64,000 bases of DNA from Datnioides undecimradiatus (GCA_008933995.1 WARS01000028.1:584001-648000), one strand, 5' to 3'; counted from the stretch's first letter, positions 1-10,680 are shown. A program made the numbers and translations. The notes: generated by a model from the letters alone, not told the origin.

Positions 1-120
1 TGAAAGGTGCGACATGTTGAAATGTAATGACTTGGCTTGCTGAACTGAAACCGAACACTGCTTTAAACCACAGAGGTGTCGTGGATGGGAGCCGAGAGAG
101 AAAAGGGGCACGGAGGCAAA

Positions 121-236
121 GGTTTCTTATCCAAATTAATACAGAGCCTCGCCTTTCATCAGAAGCCTTTATTGAGTAATATAGACTGTTCCAACTCACA
201 ATAGCTCTTTCAACACTCTCTTGGCAAAAGACTGCT
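121..236. other. Candidate conserved non-coding element
   Basis: Complex, repeat-free block holding AAATTAAT (133-140) and a TTTATTGAGTAAT word, ending just before a 24-bp poly(T). Balanced base composition and homeodomain-type cores suggest an enhancer-like element. Conservation cannot be tested here. Confidence 0.3.
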
Positions 237-253
237 GCAGATTCATGTCCCCC

Positions 254-277
254 TTTTTTTTTTTTTTTTTTTTTTTT
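254..277. repeat. Poly(T)24 tract
   Basis: Uninterrupted run of 24 T, followed to about 425 by a pyrimidine-rich stretch. No retroposon body is recognisable next to it. From 430 to 900 the sequence is unique, with a few GGACG-like short repeats at 595-628 and nothing I can name. Confidence 0.85.
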
Positions 278-1238
278 ACACACTCCAAACAATTTCCTTA
301 TTTCGCACTTCTATCTCGGAGCCCGTTTCTGCTATTCATCTATTCCCCTCGCATCTCGCCTTTCCGGAGCCATCTTTTCACGGCCCCTTCATTGACAGTC
401 TCCCACTCCACCACCTCCCCTGGTCACCGGGGAGCTCATTCTTAGTTGCACAAAAAACGTCCGTCACGGATTGCCTTCCTCCCGTCCGCCTGTGAATTAG
501 CTGTGTGATTACACTGAGCTGGTGGGGTAAAGCCCATGGTTGGATTAGGGGCTGCACGGGCTAAGGCCTCTGATTGGAGAAGCCCAGCAGAGTACAGACG
601 GACCGACCAACGGACGGGCAGACGGCTGAAAGCGCTAGCGGGCTAACTAGCCGCAGAAGAGAGACGAGGCGAGATCTGCGTGGCGTGCAGTTGTCGCTTT
701 GGCACATCACACTGATACTGGCTGCAGGGAAAGGCCAGCCAAGATAGAGTCTGTGCCAGGAAGCTACAGAGAGGACAGTGTTTGGGCTTTGGGTTGTTAT
801 TTTTGGTTTTGGATGAATGGGGCTCGGGGTGGTGTGAGGAGGGAGGGCGCTGACATTAAGTTAAGTGGAACTAGATCCTTCTGAGCAGCGAAGTTTGTCT
901 GACAAATTGTCATTGTTTCTGTCCCGTCATGTTTAAATGTCAGTGAATGATAAGCCCCTCCATAAAAATAAACTGTTTTGTGTATCGCTCACTGACAATG
1001 TGCAGGCCGGATGCATTAAGAGTAGCATTAGGAGATCTTGCATATGCGCACAACTGCTTTGAGCGTGTTCCCCTGCGCACGGCGGCTAACCGGCACATCC
1101 TGTATTCCACGTCTGAACATGTGCGTCACGCAAGATGCAATAAAGCACAAACACCAAGATTAGCTTTGCACGCTTGATTCTCCAGGTACACACAGAGTAC
1201 GCAGGCATGCACGTGAGCAGCGCACACACATCGCCGCT

Positions 1239-1259
1239 GCATTAATGCATATATGCATT
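1239..1259. other. Overlapping perfect palindromes (TGCAT type)
   Basis: A 12-bp palindrome (1239-1250) overlaps a 16-bp perfect palindrome (1244-1259), both built from TGCATT/AATGCA. Could be a paired POU/octamer-like site or a chance AT-rich palindrome. Confidence 0.7.
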
Positions 1260-1367
1260 GCTAAAACTGACTGTACACGCCCCAGTTACACAAGGATGTG
1301 GCGCACACGTGAAACTCATTTATGCATCTTTGCAAAATAATCAAATGACTCAGTTGCTTTGCTTGAT

Positions 1368-1510
1368 TAAATGCTCTAGCTAGCAAGCTAACAGCTATCG
1401 CGCCAGTGCTAGTGACTGACAGCACCTCTCCAAATTTGCTAATGCTAATCAGTTAGCTTTTCTGCTTGTTGACTGTCAGCTAACTGCGAGCTAACTGCCA
1501 CTTAGCAACC
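1368..1510. repeat. GCTAAC/GTTAGC word island
   Basis: At least ten copies of GCTAAC, GTTAGC, GCTAGC or close variants in about 140 bp, on both strands. Similar islands recur at 4350-4372, 4965-5155, 25311-25335, 32700-32890, 41495-41535 and 48990-49025. They look like degraded remains of a dispersed fish repeat family, not genes. Confidence 0.5.
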
Positions 1511-1733
1511 TTGCTTCCTCTGTCGTTTATCCTCAAAATGTGCTTCCTTGGGCAAATCCACTGATTATGCATCGATTCCCCTGCGATAAGTGTTTGACAT
1601 GCTAGCACGACGATGCCTTTAGAGGCACTTAAGCCTCATATAAAGCCCAGCTGAGACCACCGGTTTGAGTTTGAGCAGCGAACGAGCACAACTGAAAGAT
1701 GGTTTAGAGAGAAACTACCTGTCAATCTGTTAA

Positions 1734-1755
1734 GGGTAATTACTGTATATTACCC
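1734..1755. other. GGGTAAT/ATTACCC inverted repeat
   Basis: Perfect 7-bp arms (1734-1740 and 1749-1755) flank an 8-bp spacer. Another ATTACCCC follows at about 1763. Could be a paired homeodomain-type site. The rest of 1511-2180 is unique sequence with a 12-bp poly(G) at 1922-1933. Confidence 0.6.
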
Positions 1756-2181
1756 TGTCAGAATTACCCCGGCAATGATTTGCCGCCGTTATAATGCTAA
1801 TGCTCACCTTCGGCGTGTTCTCCTGCAGCTGACATGCAATAACATCTTTTAAATGCTTTCTGCTTTTCATTTAGAGAAACAACCCCGGCTCCCCTCTGCA
1901 CAAAGACACACGCTCGAGAAAGGGGGGGGGGGGTCTATTCTCTTTTCTCTTTCCGCTAATGCTCTATTAGCTCCTTAGCGTGTGCACATGTCAGCGTCTT
2001 ATGTGTCAAACGGCTAAACTATTCTGAGAGCACTACTGTACGCTGAGATTTATAGCTGCTGGAAGGTACAAAGTGGTTCTACATGCCTCGCCAGTCTTTT
2101 AGCGTTACCTAACTCTATTGTCAGTCCCACGACTGCAGACAGCAGAGCCTTGTCTTCAACTCTGGTCTGTGAGAACGAGAC

Positions 2182-2183
<2 letters not shown>

Positions 2184-2229
<46 letters not shown>
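2184..2229. repeat. (AC)23 microsatellite
   Basis: 46-bp pure dinucleotide array. Read on the minus strand it gives a spurious Val-Cys open frame. Confidence 0.95.
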
Positions 2230-2233
<4 letters not shown>

Positions 2234-2443
2234 ACATACAGTCGTTTTTATTTTAATGTGTCTGAGCCATAAATTAAGAAGACAAATGAAGTTGTGTGCC
2301 TGTCTGAGCCCATGTGTGTGTTTGAGCAGCACGGGCCAATCCAAACAGGGGCGCTGACATCCTTGAAATGTGTTTCTTGCTCGGCTTCATAGCTCCCAGT
2401 CATCAGCAAACAGCGCTTTGGAAGAGAGGGATTCTGGGAGTTT

Positions 2444-2639
2444 AAAAAAAAAAAAAATCAACCTGCGCCGACCCATCTGACCTTGGCTGACAGCGTGGCC
2501 TGCAGAGAGAGAGAGAGATGGAGAAACAGAAGAAGCAGATAGGTGGAGATAGAAGGAAGGAATGGAGAAGGAGAAAGGGTGTAAAGAGCGAGCGAGGGGA
2601 GGGTGGGAAACAGCTGCAACGCAATAGCCACGAAATCAT
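2444..2639. repeat. Poly(A)14 and purine-rich tract with (GA)n
   Basis: Poly(A) at 2444-2457, then (GA)n at 2503-2518 and a GGA/GAA-rich strand to about 2600. Low complexity; no gene seen. Confidence 0.75.
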
Positions 2640-2890
2640 CCTTTAAACATCAAGGGCAACAGCGATTATTAAGCCCCGCTCCCTGCTCTGGCAGCGCAGT
2701 TAAGTCTGTGTAGAAGTACAATAAAGATAGCGAGTTATGACTGAGATGTATCCCTGCCCGCCGAGAACGGGTATCGGTGAGGAGTCCATTCGAGGGGCCG
2801 TCGTTCATTACCGCACGCAATTTGATTTTTGTGAAATCTAAGCAGAATTTTTAATGGTATGCCACACTGCTCAATAATTCCCATTGATAA
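2640..2890. other. Candidate conserved non-coding element
   Basis: About 250 bp of complex sequence with GATTATTAAG (2663-2672), CAATAAAG, TTTTTAATGG and CATTGATAAG words. It abuts a purine tract on the left and a pyrimidine tract on the right (2950-3200). Enhancer-like by composition only. Confidence 0.4.
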
Positions 2891-2949
2891 GAGCCGGGGA
2901 GAATGGGGAGTGCAATGGCCTGTGTAAATCTGTGACTGAAGACATTGCG

Positions 2950-3200
2950 GTTATCGCTCTGCCGCCGCCATCCGCATCCCTTCCTCCATCCTTCCCTCTC
3001 TCTCTCTACTCATCCTTTACACCCCCCCCCTCCCGCCGTTGTCTCCCTTTCTTCATTTGCCTCTCTCCTGTTCAGGTTACCCACCCCTCTCATCCTTCAC
3101 CTCTTCCCTCCCTCCGTTCCCTCACTTCCTCCTTCGACCCCCCCCCTTTTTTGCGTCTCATAGCAACACACGCCGGCCTGCACGCTCCGTCCTTTCTCCC
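2950..3200. repeat. Pyrimidine-rich low-complexity tract
   Basis: C/T-rich + strand with CCCT/TCCC runs and several poly(C) runs. Three frames are open for 60-120 codons only because stops are rare in this composition. Not a gene. Confidence 0.75.
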
Positions 3201-3239
3201 CACTCCCGAGCGGCTGTATATGCATCGTGATCGATTGTC

Positions 3240-3470
3240 TGCGCCTTTAGACGGGCGCATTTAAATACATTTTTATCTCGTCGGGAGCGTTTCCGCTCCT
3301 TGTTGTCCTTTTTAATAAAAACGAGATAAAACCAGGCTTCATTAAAAAGGTCACCGTTTGTTTACGCGCCGCCGTTGTTGTCGTCGCAGGTTTCATAGAG
3401 AGACCTTGGAGGTATATCAGCGCCCATCGGGCAGAGACCTTTCATTACACTCCTATACTAATAATGTTAA
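3240..3470. other. Candidate CNE with interleaved inverted repeats
   Basis: Contains an 11-bp perfect inverted repeat (3271-3281 with 3321-3331), a 6-bp hairpin with a 4-nt loop (3284-3289 with 3294-3299), and a 10-bp perfect inverted repeat (3307-3316 with 3341-3350) whose left arm lies inside the first loop. The following 3390-3465 is complex, enhancer-like sequence. Could be structured DNA or RNA, or clustered binding sites. Confidence 0.45.
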
Positions 3471-3489
3471 AAAACACACACACACGCAT

Positions 3490-3640
3490 AGGCGAGATAA
3501 GGGTTCCCTTTAAAAGCGGATGCATTATTTAACACAGCCGGCTAATGGCCCAGATTGTCCTGTAACAATTGAATAACATCTGCAGATAACAGCGAGCCTT
3601 TGCTCTGCGCCTTTTAAAGGATGGCCCTGTGAAACTGTAG
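3490..3640. other. Candidate conserved non-coding element
   Basis: Complex block bracketed by the 10-bp inverted pair CCTTTAAAAG (3507-3516) and CTTTTAAAGG (3611-3620). It holds a CAATTG (3566-3571) and two GATAA-type words. Lies directly before a GGA-repeat. Confidence 0.4.
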
Positions 3641-3663
3641 ATAGTGGCCTCGCACCGACGAAG

Positions 3664-3835
3664 AGGAGGAGGAGGAGGAGGAGGAGGAGGAGGTGGAGGA
3701 GGAGGTGGTGGCCTCTTCCCCAAGCCAGGCCACAAAACACTGCCCCATCAGAAAATAAGATCACCGCCACAGGTCCAGACCAGAGAAGAAGAAAAAGAGG
3801 GAGGGTAAAAAGGTGGGGGAGAGGAGGGTGGGGGT
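3664..3835 (+). repeat. (GGA)n repeat and polypurine tract
   Basis: (GGA)n with a few GGT interruptions at 3664-3712, then GAA/GGG-rich purine sequence to 3835. Homopurine runs of this length can form triplex DNA. Read in other frames they give Pro or Leu runs. Confidence 0.85.
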
Positions 3836-3985
3836 GGAAATCAATAACATGTTGGTCAGTATTAATCTGGCATCAATATAGCCTGTATCTTTTACTTTTC
3901 ATGGTAATGGCTCCAGTGATCTCCTAAAGTGCCTCTCAAGTGCTTAGAGGGCTGCTGATAGCATCTTATCAGGGCCAGAGGAGAG
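3836..3985. other. Candidate CNE with palindromic GATA site
   Basis: Complex, TAAT-containing sequence ending in CTGATA (3955-3960), a 6-bp spacer and TATCAG (3967-3972). This is a symmetric pair of GATA half-sites. No repeats in the block. Confidence 0.45.
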
Positions 3986-5600
3986 CGCTGGCCTGGGAGG
4001 GAAGGTAAGGGAGGGTGGGTGGATGGGTGTACGGGTGGGTGGGTAGGACCAGCAGGGTCCTGGGCCAGTTTGAGGAGGGCGCGTGAGTGTGTACGCGTGC
4101 ATCTGAACCCACGGGGACGCTTTTACTTAACCCACGACAGACGAGAAAGCAGTGACCCTGACCGCCGGTCGCTGGTCCCGTTGGATGGAAACACACATTT
4201 GGCAAGAGGTCGGGTTACCCCTGCTCCTCCGGGACGGCGTTTTCTCTTTTGATGCATTTGCAAGACGCAAAAAAATGGCGTCTTCTTACCCACGGAAGCT
4301 ACAAAACACACAATATGTTATATAAAAGCCTAAAAAGTCACCTGCTCACGTTAGCCTTTAGCTAGCGTTCACTTTCCTGACCCTGCTCTGCACACTGCTG
4401 CGCTTACGACTGTACTTTCAACCATATTTTACATCATTTTCTGTTTTTATTTGGATTTTGCATCTTTTGCACCCCCCCCCCACAACATGCAAATCAACTG
4501 AATGTGCTCTTGATACAAAGGCTGTCAGTGCGTGATAACTGAACACGTATCTTGAACGGATTGTGCGGCCGGACACGGCTTGTTACCGCTTTTTACACAT
4601 GTGGCCTTGTGTTTAGTTTCATGGTGGTATGTGAGAACTGTAAGGAGATTACTACCCCATCAACAAGTCCTTCCTTTTAATAGTCGATGTGCATTCCCCT
4701 GATTGGCTCTCTAACAATGGCATTTCTCATACATAAGCTCACGGCTTTACGTAAACTGGCAAGCTTACGGCCGCAAAACTGGATATCTGTAACAGTTGCA
4801 CAGCTGTCAGTAAGCGTCCTGAGAGTCAGATAGTCAATAATCAGTTAATGTTGTTGTTTCAGAGCGGACAGACAGTGAATATACATTGTTATGGTTATTA
4901 TCAGTCTTAAAAGACTGACTCTGACTTCATCTGAACGCTTTTTATGTCTTAATAGAGGTGGTGCACGCTCTGCTAACGCAAGCTAATACGTTAGCAAGCA
5001 ATTAAAGCTAGTTTCAGTAACTTACAGCACAATATTGACCTAAAATTGATATATTATGATTAATAAAATGCGCCAATGCTCGTATGAAAACACACAGTAT
5101 GTTTGCAGTAATCTTATTTTTGTAGCTGCAGCTAACGCTAGCTAACATTAGCCAACTTCAGACGCATACTGCTGCAGCCTGATACCTGGATAATGCATAG
5201 CTTGAGCTATTTGAATTCACATGCGACTGAGTTTATGTTCACATGAATGAAATAAAAACGGGAAGCAGAGTGAATATAAACAGATTTCAGGGTTTGTGTA
5301 CTGGTGCCGCTCTGTTTTTAGCATGTTTGCACGTTTTAGCATGTCGCGCGCTACAAGGATTTTCATAAATCAAACTAAAAAAAACAAGAAAACCAGGTAT
5401 AAACATTTGTTGTTTTCTACTTTTATAGTGTATTTAATGTTGTTTTATAACCGGTTGACCCATTAGACCTCTGGGAAATGTAGGAAAACACACTTTAAAG
5501 TGATCTCGTGCTGTCATTTTGCTAAAAGTTCCTCAGATTTCGGGCTCATTATCTTAATTTTTGTCCTGTTTATAGTTTTTTTTTAAAGTACTGGATGGTA
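3986..5600. other. Unique sequence without recognised feature
   Basis: Starts with a G-rich GGGTGGG-type stretch (4008-4050). Holds an ATGCAAAT octamer (4487-4494) and GCTAAC islands at 4350-4372 and 4965-5155. The remainder is AT-balanced filler in which I see no gene or RNA. Confidence 0.5.
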
Positions 5601-5976
5601 AAACATTAGCATGCGCAGCCAACGCAGCGATCTGCCAGAGATGATTTCGATGCCAGTCCTCTGATCAGATATTTGGCGAGATGGCTGATGGCTATTCTTA
5701 TAGGAAGGCGTGACGGTCGTGAGACGTGAACGCGTTCTTTACAGTGCTGCATCTGAGGGATTAGCTGCTCTTGGCCCGCTGCTGAGGGTTACACGCGGTT
5801 ATACTGCAGCTATCATCCACCTGCAAAATGGCATCCCAGCAAGACCAGCGCTCGGTCTCCTACTGGCTGATATATCGGGGTGGGGTGCTGATGCCTGGTG
5901 GATGTGGTCCACCCTGCAGGGTATATGGGAGATTCCTTGAGGGAGAGAGGCGGGGCAGATATAAACTGTGTGACTC

Positions 5977-6000
5977 TGTGTGTGTGTGTGTGTGTGTGTG
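5977..6000. repeat. (TG)12 microsatellite
   Basis: Pure dinucleotide run followed by a pyrimidine-rich segment (6055-6120). Confidence 0.95.
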
Positions 6001-6250
6001 CCAGGCATTGGCAGCATGCCCTACTCACTGATCCTGTTGGATGCCTTCCATTGGCCCTCTTCCCCTTAACTCCCCCATTCCTCCCCCCTCTCTCTCTCCC
6101 TCTCTCTCTCCCCACTCCTTTTTATTTCCACAGTGAAAAGCAAATACTGTAACACTAAACTCTGCATGTAATATGATGAGAAAACTAAAGAAAAAGCAGA
6201 ATGAAAGCGCCATTCATCTTCATCTGAGACGGCTCAACGCTAGCCACTGC

Positions 6251-6282
6251 AAACAAACAAACAAACAAACAAACAAACAAAC
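6251..6282. repeat. (AAAC)8 tetranucleotide microsatellite
   Basis: Eight tandem AAAC units. A short (AAT)n lies at 6406-6420. Confidence 0.95.
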
Positions 6283-6529
6283 CCCCACATACGACAACGT
6301 GCATGCGTTTTCTTTCGCTGCCAGCAGCTGTGCAGACTCTCTGCAGGTGGATGACGACACAGCGAACAGCGGGATCTCCTCTCCTTTCTTGTGCATTTTA
6401 ATAAAAAATAATAATAATAATGACGATGACGCACCACGGCAGAGGCAGTGTTCGGCCATCAGCTTAGGAAGTCCTCCCTCTTGCTCCTTTTGTCTCGGGG
6501 CGGCTTACGCGGCGAACTGAGAGACATCT

Positions 6530-6665
6530 GAAATGCCCCCGAAATGCAGTATATCTAATGAAAATGTTTTAAATCTCTGCGCCCGTATAAACTAGTTGGG
6601 ATTATCCAATATCTTTACAAATAGAGCTGATTATCCCATTAAGCTGAACTCTTACTATAAATAGT
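6530..6665. other. Candidate CNE with paired GGATTA-type sites
   Basis: TAAT-rich block carrying GGGATTATCC (6598-6607) and GATTATCCC (6629-6637), that is, K50 (OTX/PITX/GSC-class) homeodomain cores in both orientations 20-30 bp apart, plus CATTAAG and TCTAATG words. Confidence 0.45.
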
Positions 6666-6771
6666 TTTTTTTTTTAATACTGATGTAGATTTGTGGACGG
6701 GGGGGTGGAGGGGATAAGTGTTTCTGGCGATGTGTTTTTATTTGATGCCCCCCCCCTCCCACTCATACCAC

Positions 6772-6798
<27 letters not shown>
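6772..6798. repeat. (AC)13 microsatellite
   Basis: Pure CA array preceded by a poly(C) run. The 6900-6960 A-rich stretch and a 17-bp poly(T) at 7207-7223 follow. Confidence 0.95.
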
Positions 6799-6802
<4 letters not shown>

Positions 6803-7229
6803 ACCACCCTCCGTTACCCCCACAACGCCAGCTCTCTCTCGCGCCCGTGGTCCTTTTCTGTACACTGTGAATATTCTACACTAATACCATTCTCCAAATG
6901 TCAGAATGGGAGAGCGTTTAAAAAAAATAAAAAATAATAAAAAAAAAACCCCTCGGCTTTATGATTTTATTTTTCACCTCCAGACAAAAAAAAAAGTCCA
7001 GGAGAGTGTTTCTTTTATTCCCGTTCCCTCTCTCCGTCTCTTCCTCCGTCCTTCCTCTGTCTGCTCGCGCTCAGTCTCTCTATTCCTGCCTCATTCTATT
7101 CCATTTATTCATATTCAACAGTCAATCATTTCCTGAAAAAAAGAGGGTGAGTGAGAGCGAGGGAGGAAGGCAGAGAGAAATCCGGAGATTGCAGATGGAA
7201 GTGGTATTTTTTTTTTTTTTTTTCATGTT

Positions 7230-7500
7230 CTTATCCTTCCGCATTTGAACCGGCGATGTGGAAAAGCGCTAGGAGCACCGCTTTACATAGCAGCCTCCCT
7301 CTCATCAAAAGCCGCCAATCGGGCCTAAATCAGCATGCAAAATGCCACTCAACCCTGTAGCCTTTATTAAAGTTTGCAGGGACTCAATTTGAGATAGCGA
7401 TCGTTCCTATTAAAAAGCCAAATGTAAGATAGTTTTTTTATATAAATCTCAGGGTGGAATGGAATTGTTAATCAGCATAGGCTGATGTGATTTCTCTGTC
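7230..7500. other. Candidate conserved non-coding element
   Basis: About 270 bp of complex sequence with a GCCAATCGG word, a TTTATTAAAG word, and a hairpin ATCAGC-ATAG-GCTGAT (7471-7486). Bounded by poly(T) on the left. One of the more convincing enhancer-like blocks. Confidence 0.45.
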
Positions 7501-7579
7501 ACAAATCCTGCCCAGGGCTCAGCGGCACACCAGCTTTACCGTAACTTCGGGCTTAGCAGTCGCCACGGAAACCAGGGGA

Positions 7580-7745
7580 GGAGGGTATAGGGATGTGGTG
7601 ATGCTGGGGAGGAGGATGTGGAGGGGTTTGGGGGGTGGTGGTGGTGGTGAGTGGATTCGGGTGGAGTGTGTATGCTGTTGGGGGTGGGGGGGGGGGTGTT
7701 GTAGGCTGGGTGATGGGGTTGAGGGTGTGTGTGTGTGTGTGGGGG
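7580..7745 (+). repeat. G-rich tract with (GGT)n and (GT)n
   Basis: The + strand carries many runs of 3-12 G separated by T or GT, ending in (GT)8 at 7725-7740. Strong G-quadruplex potential. The Gly/Val/Trp or Pro/His open frames here are repeat artefacts. Confidence 0.85.
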
Positions 7746-7789
7746 TGTCGGCTATTCTCAGCTCTCTCCATCAGCAGCCCTCCTGATGA

Positions 7790-7950
7790 GAAGGAGCTGA
7801 TAACGAGCTTGATTGGATTTGAGTAAAAGGGAGTGTGTTTTTTTATTTTATGGGCTGAAATGCACCGACCTGTGGCTCGGAATAAAAGAAGAAACAGAAG
7901 TAAAGAGGAAGCCGTCACCTTAGTTGCAAATTCTTTTGAAGCCATACGAG
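7790..7950. other. Candidate conserved non-coding element
   Basis: GATAACGAGCTTGATTGGATTTG-type sequence, then a TTTATTTTATGGGC word and a purine-rich end. Complex and non-repetitive; enhancer-like by composition only. Confidence 0.3.
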
Positions 7951-8679
7951 AAGAAAAATTGCTGGAGTTCTTCGTTTTGTTTGTTTTCCAGGCTCACTCT
8001 GCTTGTTTTCCTGTGTTTCCATTCCCCCGTAAAGGCGTCATGCTGCGGGAGAGTGTGAAATTGGGTGGCCCCCTAGTGTGACCCAAGTGTTGGGGCTTTA
8101 AAAAGGATGAGAGTGGTTGTCGCCCCTCCTCCTCTCCTGTGCCGGGCCGCCGCCCCCATCGCTGGGTCTTGAGTCCTGCTCTGGCACGGGCCTCCTGTTT
8201 GTGGGCTGAGCGACCTCGCCCTCAGACCCCGTGGTTCTCTGGATCGGTATCGGCCACGCTCGGAGAGCAGCGCCAGCTTAACCTCCCAAACTACACATGC
8301 CACACACACACACACAACACGTGCACACGCGGCATAGACACTTGTCCACAAAGTGTACACATGTGGGAGTGGATTAAAGAATACGCACAATAAGGAGTGA
8401 TTGAGTGTAAGTCATGGCTTCGCACATGCTATAGTGTCAGTTCCTCCTTATCCATTTGAGGCATAGCCAGAAAGCGGTCATCCTGTCGTGGGCACGGCGG
8501 TGCACGAACGGCAGCTGATTGGTTCGCCCAGGGAACGCGATTCCCCACGACGGTTGCCGGGTCGCTGGGCCGCTGCTCTCAAAACGGAATCAACTCCGCC
8601 CGCTGACGTAAACCGACGTACGGAGGTGGCAGGTCCCATGAAAAACACGATCAAGTATGCATCAGAACGCTCTGAGAGG

Positions 8680-8880
8680 TAGATTCGCTTTTAATTATCG
8701 CTGTTTATACGCGTGTGCCAGCGCATGCACTGCGTTTGCAATCACAATTTGACGACCTTACCCATTAGCAGAGCTGCTGTCTAGCCAATCTTCCCTGCCT
8801 CTGGGCAATTGAATGTGATTTTAATGGTAAGAAGCCCGTGTGCAACTGTAATCCAACACTAGAGAGGGGAAGATAATGCC
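8680..8880. other. Candidate conserved non-coding element
   Basis: Carries TAATTA (8692-8697), CCCATTAGC, CAATTGAATG and TTTTAATGG words in about 200 bp with no simple repeats. The preceding 7950-8680 is mixed unique sequence with a short CA run near 8299 and nothing recognisable. Confidence 0.4.
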
Positions 8881-9139
8881 AGCGGCTGTCAAGCGAAGGG
8901 TTAGGTTGCGAGGATCAGGACCAACACTTTAAGGTGGATTCCGATGGTTCTGCAGCGTCAACGCCGTCGCCGCGTCAGAAACTGGGAATCCCGATCATCA
9001 GATCTGGTCTCGGCGGTCGAGCGGCGACCTGAAAACGGCACACGCCCATTACAGCGATCGTTGTCCGGGTCAACAAAGAGCTTAAGAGTTTAAGAGTGTT
9101 TGTAATGATGCACATTCCCTGCTTTTGTCTCTGTCTGTG

Positions 9140-9460
9140 TTATTGTAGTCTGTGGTTTGGATTAGCAGCTCTCTAACCTGGCATGGAGTCAGTAGCCGTC
9201 TCTGTCTGATGATGTCACAAAGCTCTTAGCTGATGGTTATCTGGTCGGTTTGGCTGAGCCCCTGCCGGGTTTGGCTTAGCCGCAGTGTCTTGTGGTGTTG
9301 TTAGCAGGCTTGTGGTGCACGGGCTGGTGATTGCATTCATCGCGCTGCCACAGGACGCATTATCAAGAGGAGCGATTGATAGATTGTAGGAAGGAAATCA
9401 TGGGCTATCTCAGAACCCCACCGTTTGGCAAAGGTCACGGGCTGAGCTAAGCAATCCCAG
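9140..9460. other. Candidate conserved non-coding element
   Basis: Contains GGATTAGCAG, TGATGATGTCAC, GATTGCATTCATC and GATTGATAG words spread over 300 bp of complex sequence. A pyrimidine/AG boundary at about 9148 is acceptor-like, but all three frames close quickly, so it is not called an exon. Confidence 0.35.
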
Positions 9461-9729
9461 GTCTCACTGTGATTTCTTCAAAATGACAAACTGACGGCAG
9501 CTAAGTTGCGTTGCTGTGCGTGGTTTCAGGGCGAACAAATGTGGGAGAGAACATCAGAATGACCCAAACAGCAAGGCGGCGATGGACGACGCGCCCGCCG
9601 TCCCGTCCCGCAATCTCGCATGGCGCGGTCTAACACTTAAAAGAAGGGCCTCTGTCATGCCGAATCATCCCACAGACATCATTCCTACCTTCATGTCCTT
9701 TCAGGACGAGTTTGTCGGCTCTTTCAGTC

Positions 9730-9990
9730 CCTAAACTTTACTTAAGCAATTAGCAATCAAGCGTATCATCCTTCCGCAGTAAATGAAAGGCTAAAGCAGA
9801 TCAGGCCACGCATCTGCGTCTGATATACTGCACTCATCCCCCTGACCTCTTTTCTCTCCGCCATCTGTTTGAGCTGCAGGTCCTCTAAATCATACTTCGC
9901 CTATTGTGCGTCGCCGAAGAGAAGGAAAAAAAAGAGAATCGATGATAAAAATCGATGCAGATGTCTGAGCATCTGTCTCTCATACGCGTG
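9730..9990. other. Candidate conserved non-coding element
   Basis: Begins with a TACTTAAGCAATTAGCAATC-type motif cluster and continues as complex sequence to two ATCGAT words near 9938 and 9950. The intervening 9460-9730 and the following 9990-10370 show nothing I recognise. Confidence 0.3.
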
Positions 9991-10374
9991 TTTCTTTCTT
10001 TCTTCTCGTCAGTGAAGAGTTGCCGCAACTCTCCGCCCCTAAACTGGGTCTGGGCCGCTGTTCGACTCTCCGCCGCAACTGTGACGTTACGGGAAGGGAC
10101 AAAAGACGGGAAGACGGGGCCATATGTCTCAAACATGTCATTTCATTTTCCCTCAGCTCGAGCGCCGCAGAGGGCTTCCAGAGAGCAGATTACCGCGATA
10201 GCATCACGCAGCAGGGCTGTGCATCCCGCAGCGCCGCAATCGCTGGAGGACAATCTTTTGTCTCCGGCCTGGAGGAGAACACACATACACACTTGCAAAA
10301 CACAGCAGCCAGACAAACATACATTGCTTTTTGGGGAATGTTGTTGCAGCATATTTCCTGCCTCTTCTCCTCTG

Positions 10375-10680
10375 TATGATATGTTTTACCAAATACCTGT
10401 TTAGGAATGCGGCGTACGCGTCAAGGCCCTTCCAGTCCCCGAGGATGCTCGGCGGTAAATGGCGGTATTATTTGTCAGCTCTGGCAGTGTCTTGAGGCTG
10501 CTTCAGAGAGATGTTGGCGAGGCAACTGATAAGGAGAAAGAACAGAAGGGCAGTTAATTGCCTCCCAGTCTCGGGAGCTGGGGAATATTTAAAATCTATG
10601 GGATTAAAGACAGATTAAAAACTGCAGAAGCAGTGGGCCCAATGGCGCTTAAAGATTGCAATCAGCAAGGGTAATGGCGG
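10375..10680. other. Candidate conserved non-coding element
   Basis: About 300 bp, one of the longest complex blocks. It holds CAGTTAATTG (10551-10560), GGGATTAAAG, CAGATTAAAA and TTGCAATCAG, with gap-free mixed composition. It stops exactly where a GGA-rich purine tract (10680-10790) begins, a typical CNE edge. Confidence 0.5.

Noticed and set aside
2156..2344. Cys-Val-repeat minus-strand frame and its many equivalents
   Set aside because: Direct readout of (GT)n microsatellites.
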